A model generated the notes under the pieces. That model ran no database searches, was not told the DNA's origin, and saw only the letters and a program-made list of their open reading frames with translations. Of a stretch of 64,000 bases of DNA, positions 57,711 through 64,000 are shown piece after piece (position 1 is the first letter of the stretch; each line of letters begins with the position of its first letter). A program made the translations under genes and the position numbers. The stretch is from Rhodobacter sp. (lineage in GTDB: Bacteria > Pseudomonadota > Alphaproteobacteria > Rhodobacterales > Rhodobacteraceae), in contig JAJEAY010000194.1 in the NCBI GenBank assembly GCA_022824145.1, positions 98,274 to 162,273 of the forward strand, written 5' to 3'.

Positions 57711-58337
57711 TTACTGACTGCCGGGTCCGCGCATGGCACTCCGTTTCCGGGCGACCTTCTCGGCCAGAAGGGCGCCGAGGTCTATGAGGCCCCATCCGAC
57801 CAAAGCAAAGACGGCGCCTGCAAAAATCGTGCGTACGATGTTCCAGAACTGCCAGGCACCAGAATAATTCCGCCATGCTTCCTTCGCCGCGGCGGGTTCA
57901 AGCGGCGTCTCAACAACGGCCAGGGCCTCGTTCAGCGTTACGTTGAAGGTAAAAGTCGGAAGCATCGCGCCAAGAACGTACAGAAGGCAAGCCACGCCCA
58001 AGTGAACGGCGGTCATCCTTGCTCCCACTTTCATGGCCACCGCAGCCGTGAGTGCCAGCAGCACAGGCGTGCCAAAGAAGAACGGAGCGAACACCCAGTT
58101 GCGAACGCTTGCATTCATGGCCTGCATCGCCGCTATGGCGACATTGGGGTCCGTGGCGTCCAGTCCCCACATGGTCGAGCAGACCCAAGCGAAGAAGAAC
58201 CCGAACATCGCCCCGGAAAAGACGAGTGACAGGAGGGCCAGCGGTCTCACGGGGCCGCCCAATTCAGGACCGCCCCACACAAGGGAAACTGCGACAAACC
58301 CAGCGGGAATGCCCGTTAAGGGTGAAGCAAACCGCAT
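57711..58337 (-). CDS. DUF1772 (anthrone oxygenase-like) membrane protein
   Basis: A four-helix membrane protein of 208 residues. LALLSLVFSGAMFGFFFAWVCSTMWGLD, then VRNWVFAPFFFGTPVLLALTAAVAMK, LGVACLLYVLGAMLPTFTFNVTLNEAL and YSGAWQFWNIVRTIFAGAVFALVGWGL match the DUF1772 pattern, including the WxxxNxxR motif of the last helix. ATG 58337 is chosen because residues before it (frame open to 58619) are not membrane-like. Some relatives are called anthrone oxygenases; the role here is unknown. Confidence 0.65.
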   Translation of the reverse strand: MRFASPLTGIPAGFVAVSLVWGGPELGGPVRPLALLSLVFSGAMFGFFFAWVCSTMWGLDATDPNVAIAAMQAMNASVRNWVFAPFFFGTPVLLALTAAVAMKVGARMTAVHLGVACLLYVLGAMLPTFTFNVTLNEALAVVETPLEPAAAKEAWRNYSGAWQFWNIVRTIFAGAVFALVGWGLIDLGALLAEKVARKRSAMRGPGSQ

Positions 58338-58813
58338 CGGCAACTTCAGTGTCGAAGCGCTTGGACCGCATGACGCTGGATTCCGACATACGCCTTTCCA
58401 ATCCGTGACTGCCGGGCTTCCATTCACATAGGCAATTCCGGCAATTCGACAACACCTAATCACACATTGTGGCGTGAAATCACGCCGCAGCTTTGCTGCA
58501 TCGCATTCAGTCTTCGGTATCGCTTCACGGACTCGAAACCCATCTCGTTGACCATCGACCTCCAGACGGTCTTCGCGGCAATGCAGGAAGAGGGTCACGA
58601 GGAAGTCATCTGACTTCATGATTGCGCAGACGGATGCGCAGGTTTCGGCCTACTTCGACGTTCATGAGGCCATTTGCGATGTCCAGACTGAATCGCTGAT
58701 GGAACGACTTGGTGTAAGGCACTCGCAGTGCCATTCCAAAAGGTCAGGATTCCGTCCGACCGGATCAGCAACTCGAGGAAAAATCGACGAATTGCATCGG
58801 CCGCTGGCCCGAA
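58338..58813. other. Spacer with no recognisable gene
   Basis: It lies between the DUF1772-like gene and the toxin-antitoxin pair. ORFs on both strands look random. A degraded gene is possible but cannot be named. Confidence 0.3.
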
Positions 58814-58837
58814 ATGACGGTCGGCGCGCTGAGTGCC

Positions 58838-59161
58838 ATGCCAGAAATCAGTTCATTGCGGCAGCATTGTTATCGACTACATGGTAGAACGCCAAGAGTC
58901 AGCTACATTCGCTGCGTGCTGCGAGCCTTTCTGCGAGTACTGACCGATCACTCAGAACCGGTACGCTCAAAGATCGAACATTTCGCGCAAAACCCAGAGT
59001 CGTTTGCGAACAATGTAACGGCAATTCAATGGCGTAAGGAGATATGGCTGAAAGTTGGCAACCGGCTCATCGTCCGGAATGACGGCGCAGAATTGGAAGT
59101 CCTTGATATCGTGCCGCGAGGAAACACCCATGACAGACACCGTTACCATCGACTGCACTGA
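58838..59161 (+). CDS. RelE/HigB-like toxin, start uncertain
   Basis: A type II toxin of the RelE/ParE fold. The recognisable part is VRSKIEHFAQNPESFANNV, then IWLKVGNRLIVRNDGAELEVLDIVPRGNTHD, close to the family pattern LRVGDWRVIFxxDGxxLxVLxIGPRG. The strand that usually starts the protein (VSYIRCVLRAFLRVL) is not preceded by an ATG at the normal distance: ATG 58880 is in another frame. ATG 58838 (or 58814) gives an unusual 25-residue addition. A frameshift near 58890 is possible. The antitoxin gene begins inside its last 32 bases. Confidence 0.6.
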   Translation: MPEISSLRQHCYRLHGRTPRVSYIRCVLRAFLRVLTDHSEPVRSKIEHFAQNPESFANNVTAIQWRKEIWLKVGNRLIVRNDGAELEVLDIVPRGNTHDRHRYHRLH

Positions 59162-59471
59162 GTACTGCATGCTCATCGCTGCCGATGAAATGCTGGCGGA
59201 CAATACCGCTTTCGACCGCGTGACCAATGACTTGCGCAATGGCAAGGACGAACTAGTTTCGGAAGCGTTTTCGAACCGGATTCTTGATGGCGAAAGCCCC
59301 CTCAAGGTATTTCGGGAGTTACGCAATCTGAGCAGGACGGCGCTTGCGCATCGGGCTGGTGTCCACAGGGTACAGATTACCGATATCGAAAGCGGGAAGT
59401 CGAACGGCTCGGTCGCCACCATGAGAAAGCTGGCGAAAGCGCTGGGTGTTCTTGTGGAGGATCTGGTGTGA
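59130..59471 (+). CDS. XRE-family antitoxin of the RelE/HigB-like pair
   Basis: A 113-residue helix-turn-helix protein. The C-terminal half is an XRE domain: SPLKVFRELRNLSRTALAHRAGVHRVQITDIESGKSNGSVATMRKLAKALGVLVEDLV. The N-terminal half probably binds and neutralises the toxin. ATG 59130 has GAGGAAA upstream and overlaps the toxin 3' end, giving a toxin-first (HigBA-like) order. It likely represses its own operon. Confidence 0.85.
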   Translation: MTDTVTIDCTEYCMLIAADEMLADNTAFDRVTNDLRNGKDELVSEAFSNRILDGESPLKVFRELRNLSRTALAHRAGVHRVQITDIESGKSNGSVATMRKLAKALGVLVEDLV

Positions 59472-59599
59472 GCGACCTCCGGGCGAAGTGGACGATTGCA
59501 ACAGCCTGACCGAGGGTTCCCGATTGTGGCCGGCGAAAGGAAATGGTCAGGAAAATTTGCGTTGCATGTCTAAATGGGCCAAAGCCGATGGCATGGATG

Positions 59600-59885
59600 C
59601 CACAATTTCGGCTCCGGCCCGTAAAGATGCGCAGTGGCGGACTGTGAATTCGGCAGGCAATGGTGTCAACGCAACTCCTTTTCGTTGCGTCGTCTAGTCC
59701 AGAACCTCCCGGAGCATCCGCACTGCAGGTGCCCGTATATCCACAGTCTCGGCACCGAAAAGTATGGACACAGGCTGCGGCGCATCGACCAGCGTGTCCA
59801 GTGCCCGTTTCGCCTTGTCCGCAAGCGCCGCATCGCAATAGTTCGGCACTCCGCATACGTTGGTGGCCCCGTTGTTTCTTGCCAT
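59600..59885 (-). pseudogene. Relic of an excisionase-type (HTH) antitoxin gene
   Basis: From ATG 59885 the frame reads 63 codons ending in ILFGAETVDIRAPAVRMLREVLD, typical of antitoxins that go on to a segment like AVTLTPLPAELTTQEAAD before the DNA-binding helix. A TAG at 59694-59696 interrupts it. The same frame then gives GVALTPLPAEFT, matching that segment, before similarity is lost. It is therefore a truncated or degraded antitoxin; no toxin remains beside it. The end at about 59600 is approximate. Confidence 0.65.
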
Positions 59886-59930
59886 TTCGGATTCTCGCTA
59901 ATTGACGCAATGAGAACTCAATTTGTGCCG

Positions 59931-62282
59931 TTAATGAAATAAGTTTCGTTCGAACAGATTGCCTGGGGCGATCCACCAAGCCGAAAGCGTCCGCATATTG
60001 AGCACCGCCCGGCACATCAACCGACCCCTGTCAAATGCGGCGGGTGCCTGGAACACCAGATTGCGCTTTTCGTAGAGTTCCCGAAAGAGTGCGCGTCGAA
60101 GTGCGTCCGCTTCGCTCGCAAGGTTCCACGATTCCAGCTGCGCGGCGAAGCTGAAATTGAACCCGGGCTGAATTTCGGACGTCTGAAAGCTCCGGTCCTC
60201 CTGATGCGGAAGCAGGGACATTGCTTCGTCCGGGATACCCGTCAATGATACAGCGCCCTCTCCTCCACCCGCATCAAGGAAATTGCGCTCGTAGACTGTT
60301 TTCAAAGCGCTCTCGGCGCTGCTTCGCGGCACGATGTCTCCAAGTCCCAGGCGACGTGCCAGGAAAGGACCGAAGAGCTGCTCAATGAAGCACGCTTCGG
60401 AGAACGGGCCGTCCGTGTCGACCCGGAACCACCTCCCGTTGAACAGCCGTTCATTGTATGCGGTTCCAGCGCGACCCGCCTGTTTCTTCCATTCCTCCGC
60501 AAGGCCAGTTTCACCGACTTCCCCAGCGAGCTCGGCCGCCGCGAGAAGCGCTGCGATCCAGAGGCCACCGCAATAGCTTGATGGACCTTTCATCGGGATG
60601 TTGTCGAAAGTCTGGTCGGGGATTCCCTCGTTCTCGATCAGACCGTCCCCGTCCCGGTCAAACTGCTGAAGATGATCGATGGCGGCACGAACGGCGGGAA
60701 ACCGCTGCGATCGCCAGCCGGCATCCATATGTCTTCCTTCCCGGAATGCGCATAGGACGAAGTCGCAGTTGAGATCCTTCCAAATGGTTCCGTCGCGGTA
60801 GGTATAGGAATTCGGGGTGACGAAGGGATCCTCGCCGGGACCGCCTAGATCGTGCGGACAGGCACCTTCCGGATTGATTGGAAACAGGGTGTTCTGCTGG
60901 CCGTGGCGGCGGCGTCCCGGATCTGATGGAACCAGGAAGTCTGCGTAGTCCCGCGCAACATCTGCCGCAAGTTCCGGAAAGAACTGTGCAACCGCCTCCG
61001 CCGCGTAGATCCAGAGGTCAAGCGTGTTGTATAGCGCGTAATCGTGGCATTCGATGATCCCGAAATGCCGCCTTCCATCCGGAGACCCATGCGCCGAAGT
61101 GAAGACCGTAAGGCCATCCACGAGAAAGTAGGATTCGTTGATCGCCACTCCGGCCCGGTGCGGCTCGCTGCCGAGCATGTCGCCGACATGCTCCTGCCAT
61201 TCGGCGATCCGTCTCTCCCAGTCCGGTGCCGATCGGTGGGCCAGATCCGTGATCCGTTCCGAGCTTCGGCCTTTCCTGTCCCACTCATCGGTATAGCCAC
61301 GAAACCATGTCCGGCCCTGCCCGAACGAAATCCTTGGCAGATCCCAGACAAGGGTCGCAAGCACTTCGCGGCTCTTGCCGGGGTCGATGGACAGGCGAGC
61401 CGAAACGGCGCCGGCCGGATGTGCGGGCGGTGTTTCGCGAAACCCGCTCTCGGTGACCCAGCCGCTGCCGAGGTCCGGCGCGTCGCCGCTTTCGAGAAAC
61501 CCGTTCCAGAATTCACTCCCACTGCCGGCGCCATCGAAACAGACCGTGCGGGAGAAAACCGCACCCGCTTGCGCGGATACCGCGATTGCCCACTCTCCGG
61601 TGCCTTCCGCCGGTTCTTCCGCTGTGCGGCGGCGGTCCAGAATGACACCGGCACCTCCAGAAAAATCCATCGGCCTGTTGAAACATCCGGCCGCGACCCG
61701 TGACGGGCGGCCTTCGTGAAACGTGTCGAACCATCCGTTCAGGTTGGCGAAACTGAACGCAAGCGAGACGTCGGCGGGACTCTGTCCGGAATTCGTCATC
61801 CGCCACTTGAAGAGAGCGACCGGAAGCGTCGAGCAGGAGAGATCATGCGGAATGACGGGAGAATATGATAGACATTCCACTTCGATTTCCGCCATCGGCA
61901 CATGCCGGTGCCACGAGAACGGAAAGAGGCCGCCCCATTCGGGCGCAGACCGTTCATAGTCGAAGGAGTCAAGTTCAGGGCCTTTTGGAACCGGCTGAAG
62001 TGCTGCGGCAACAGGCGCCTGGCCATGCCGTCGGATTCGGATCAGGAATCCGTTGCTGGGCATCGCGAATCCTGCCACGCCTCCGCCCTTGATCGTCCAC
62101 CTGCTGAAGCGGCCATTCGAAGCGCGGATGATTCCACCGGTTCCTATGCCACCAAGGGGAACGCCGATCGCATTCATTGGCTGGAACAGCCGTTTCATCT
62201 TTCCAGACGAGGACGGAAGCGTATGCCCCGCAGGCCGCCGAAGCGACGCCGCAGGAAATGAGAACGGATCGTTGCGCAGCAT
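59931..62282 (-). CDS. GH116 beta-glucosidase (bile acid beta-glucosidase/GBA2-like)
   Basis: A 783-residue glycoside hydrolase of family 116, which also contains human GBA2, a non-lysosomal glucosylceramidase. The N-terminal beta-sandwich begins at VPLGGIGTGGIIR. In the (alpha/alpha)6 domain, HFGIIECHDYALYNTLDLWIYA holds the probable nucleophile Glu411, and NEGIPDQTFDNIPMKGPSSYCGGLWIAALLA holds the probable acid/base Asp556. There is no signal peptide, so action in the cytoplasm is likely. Natural substrates may be beta-glucosides or glucosylated lipids. It stands alone. Confidence 0.9.
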   Translation of the reverse strand: MLRNDPFSFPAASLRRPAGHTLPSSSGKMKRLFQPMNAIGVPLGGIGTGGIIRASNGRFSRWTIKGGGVAGFAMPSNGFLIRIRRHGQAPVAAALQPVPKGPELDSFDYERSAPEWGGLFPFSWHRHVPMAEIEVECLSYSPVIPHDLSCSTLPVALFKWRMTNSGQSPADVSLAFSFANLNGWFDTFHEGRPSRVAAGCFNRPMDFSGGAGVILDRRRTAEEPAEGTGEWAIAVSAQAGAVFSRTVCFDGAGSGSEFWNGFLESGDAPDLGSGWVTESGFRETPPAHPAGAVSARLSIDPGKSREVLATLVWDLPRISFGQGRTWFRGYTDEWDRKGRSSERITDLAHRSAPDWERRIAEWQEHVGDMLGSEPHRAGVAINESYFLVDGLTVFTSAHGSPDGRRHFGIIECHDYALYNTLDLWIYAAEAVAQFFPELAADVARDYADFLVPSDPGRRRHGQQNTLFPINPEGACPHDLGGPGEDPFVTPNSYTYRDGTIWKDLNCDFVLCAFREGRHMDAGWRSQRFPAVRAAIDHLQQFDRDGDGLIENEGIPDQTFDNIPMKGPSSYCGGLWIAALLAAAELAGEVGETGLAEEWKKQAGRAGTAYNERLFNGRWFRVDTDGPFSEACFIEQLFGPFLARRLGLGDIVPRSSAESALKTVYERNFLDAGGGEGAVSLTGIPDEAMSLLPHQEDRSFQTSEIQPGFNFSFAAQLESWNLASEADALRRALFRELYEKRNLVFQAPAAFDRGRLMCRAVLNMRTLSAWWIAPGNLFERNLFH

Positions 62283-62885
62283 TACCTGTTTTCCTGATGC
62301 CCCGAATCACATACCATGCGGGAATGGAGTGATCTGACTCTCTGAATTCGATACTGGCAGAGGCTCTTGCCGAAAGGCAATCTTCGCCGGATTTCCATCC
62401 TCTCAAATACGGTCTTCCGGTCTCTTTGAAGCCCGTTCCCGCAACTGCCCGTCGTGAACTGGTTCAGGCTCCGTGCTCTGAACCCGTATAGCGCAGCGAA
62501 TCAGGAATCCGCACCAAGTGCTTTCGCGCCGCCAGCAAGCCCGGCAAATCCGATACCGGCGTAGATCGTGACGGTTGCTGCCAGTTTCGACAGGCGACGA
62601 GACCATCCCACGCTTCGCGTCGCCGAAACACCCTAGATTTACAGCTCTGAAACAGAAGCATGTGTCGCGAGACCCTGTCGAAGAGCGCTTCCACGTTCAG
62701 GTCGCAGTCCTGGATCTTTGTCCGCTGCGACAGCACAGCGTTCAGAAATGTCCGCACTTTCAGTGGTAGTGCCGCGGCCTCAGCGCTTGCAGCCTGGCAA
62801 GGCCGAGTTCCGAAACCGAAAGCCTCGTGCAGGTCGCGAGCGGTTCCACCATCCTGATTCGAACCACCGTCGCTATCTTCCCTGC
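62283..62885. other. Spacer with no recognisable gene
   Basis: About 600 bases between the GH116 gene and the cyclo-ligase gene. The minus-strand ORF 62464-62757 (97 codons) has no recognised domain and no clear ribosome-binding site. Possibly degraded coding DNA. Confidence 0.3.
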
Positions 62886-63434
62886 TTACCTGAAGCGGCG
62901 TTCACCAACCTCAGTAACAACCGCATCCAAAGGCTGGTCGGTCGGCTCTGTCGGCAGACTCTCGACTTCCTGCGCAGAGTAGGCGAATCCTATGGCCCGC
63001 GTCGGGCGGGCAGAGCGCAGCCGTTCGAGAGTCCGGTCGTAAAACCCACCTCCGTAGCCAAGCCTGCAACCCCGGCTGTCAAACGCCACCAATGGAACAA
63101 TCAAAATCTTAGGTTCCACAACTTCAGAAGCGGCTGGAACCGGGGCGCCGAACGGACCTTCGACCATTTCGCAGTCGGGCGTCCAACGATGGAATTCCAG
63201 AGGCAGTCCAGGTCCGCGAATGACAGGCACGCAGACTTTGGCTTCCCATTGAGCCATCACCGGCAACGGATCGATTTCCGTCCTTATCGGAATATATCCC
63301 GCAAGCGGCTGGCCACGCCATGGCACAAGCGCCTTCATCAGTTCGGTCTGCGCAGTCCCGTCCAGTCCAGTGCCATGAGCCGCGCGTCGCCGCCTGAACG
63401 CTTCCTTCCGCACGTCGCCTTTCGCCAAGCTCAC
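62886..63434 (-). CDS. 5-formyltetrahydrofolate cyclo-ligase
   Basis: Converts 5-formyl-THF to 5,10-methenyl-THF with ATP in one-carbon metabolism. The ATP-binding and catalytic motif LGYGGGFYDRTLERL is clear; RKEAFRRRRAAHGTG begins the enzyme and IPIRTEIDPLPVM is the usual substrate region. The length of 182 residues is normal. It overlaps the preceding mgtE by four bases, so the two are translated together. Confidence 0.93.
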   Translation of the reverse strand: MSLAKGDVRKEAFRRRRAAHGTGLDGTAQTELMKALVPWRGQPLAGYIPIRTEIDPLPVMAQWEAKVCVPVIRGPGLPLEFHRWTPDCEMVEGPFGAPVPAASEVVEPKILIVPLVAFDSRGCRLGYGGGFYDRTLERLRSARPTRAIGFAYSAQEVESLPTEPTDQPLDAVVTEVGERRFR

Positions 63435-64000
63435 GTCAGCACCGCAGCGGCGATTCCCAGGAATGCGAAGAATCCGACAACATCCGTTACGGTTGTTACA
63501 AAAGCGCCGGAGGCCAGAGCCGGATCGATCCGAATCCTCTCCAATGCAACAGGAATGACGGTACCCGCGAAGCCCGCCACAACCAAGTTAATCACCATGG
63601 CCGCAGCCGCTACAGCGGCAAGCATGGGAGACCCGAACCAAAGCAGCCCAACACAGCCCATCACCGCCGCAAAGAGCAGTCCGTTGACCGCGCCGACCAA
63701 CACCTCCCGCCGAATTATCCGCCAAATGTTTGAGTCAGTCAGATCCTTGGTCGCGATCGCGCGTACCGCCACCGTCAAAGACTGCGTTCCAGCGTTTCCG
63801 CCCATCGAAGCGATGATCGGCATCAGCACCGCCAATGCCACGACCTTGGCGATCGCGTCCTCATAGACTGCGATGACAGCCGAGGCGAGCACCGCCGTCA
63901 TCAGATTCACGGCAAGCCAGGGAAACCGGCGACGGATGGTAGTCAGCGGCCGATCCGTCAGGCTTGATTCGTCGCTAACCCCCGCAAGCCGCAGGAGATC
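63431..64000 (-). CDS. mgtE: Magnesium transporter MgtE, C-terminal part (5' part outside window)
   Basis: The membrane domain of MgtE (190 codons in the window; frame open to base 64000). The signature MPIIASMGGNAGTQSLTVAVRAIATKDL forms the pore region, followed by helices with LLFAAVMGCVGLLWFG and FAGTVIPVALERIRIDPALASGAFVTTVTDVVGFFAFLGIA, including the conserved Asp of the Mg2+ site (TTVTDVVGF). The cytoplasmic N and CBS domains lie outside. Confidence 0.92.
   Translation of the reverse strand, partial: DLLRLAGVSDESSLTDRPLTTIRRRFPWLAVNLMTAVLASAVIAVYEDAIAKVVALAVLMPIIASMGGNAGTQSLTVAVRAIATKDLTDSNIWRIIRREVLVGAVNGLLFAAVMGCVGLLWFGSPMLAAVAAAAMVINLVVAGFAGTVIPVALERIRIDPALASGAFVTTVTDVVGFFAFLGIAAAVLT

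Noticed and set aside
62464-62757. 97-codon minus-strand ORF
   Set aside because: No domain recognised, no ribosome-binding site and odd composition; not enough support for a gene.
1-64000. tRNA, rRNA, insertion sequences, integrases and attachment sites
   Set aside because: No T-loop signature, rRNA-like block, transposase motif or terminal inverted repeats was noticed by eye; a covariance-model scan would be needed to exclude small RNAs.

Overview
The window looks like an alphaproteobacterial chromosome segment, most like Rhodobacterales or a close relative. The main reasons are the gene order of the respiratory complex I locus (nuoA-B-C-D-E, a small membrane protein, nuoF, a small secreted protein, nuoG-H-I, a carboxymuconolactone-decarboxylase-like gene, nuoJ-K-L-M-N, then birA, coaX and ribonuclease J), a TRAP-type solute-binding protein, and a SelD fused to an NADH-dehydrogenase-like domain. 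No rRNA, tRNA or CRISPR array was seen.

Layout. 0-7.9 kb: the end of a TRAP solute receptor, a phytanoyl-CoA dioxygenase-like gene, an HD phosphohydrolase interrupted by a TAA with its small partner gene, a first AAA/DUF4143 ATPase, a Sel1-repeat protein and a di-haem peroxidase. 8-11.3 kb: convergent selD and selU (tRNA 2-selenouridine). 11.6-16.8 kb: homoprotocatechuate meta-cleavage operon hpaF-E-D-G-H with divergent hpaR and a palindromic operator. 16.9-18.9 kb: molybdopterin-binding protein and XdhC. 19.4-23.6 kb: a glutathione transferase and two more AAA/DUF4143 ATPases. 23.9-34.9 kb: AbrB-type membrane protein, glutaryl-CoA dehydrogenase, pyrC, pyrE, an ABC ATPase, a short-chain dehydrogenase, prfC, a Uma2 nuclease and a DEAD-box helicase. 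35.2-56.9 kb: the minus-strand nuo-birA-coaX-rnj region, interrupted at 49.4-51.6 kb by a lipoprotein and a retropepsin gene pair. 57.7-64 kb: a DUF1772-like membrane protein, a RelE/XRE toxin-antitoxin pair, an antitoxin pseudogene, a GH116 beta-glucosidase, 5-formyl-THF cyclo-ligase and the end of mgtE.

The most unusual signal is upstream of two of the three AAA/DUF4143 ATPases. Each has four copies of a short CAAT-centred repeat at an exact 22-base period, the last copy ending 19 bases before the start codon. The two arrays share geometry but not full sequence, which suggests paralogue-specific binding sites. The third ATPase instead has a 13-base dyad covering its ribosome-binding site.

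There are several signs of gene decay: a nonsense codon in the HD hydrolase, a nonsense codon in an antitoxin relic, a peroxidase with no normal start codon, an hpaD whose conserved N-terminus begins at ATT or ATC, and many featureless spacers of 300-950 bases. This fits a genome under relaxed selection, such as a host-associated lineage, but the lifestyle is inference only.
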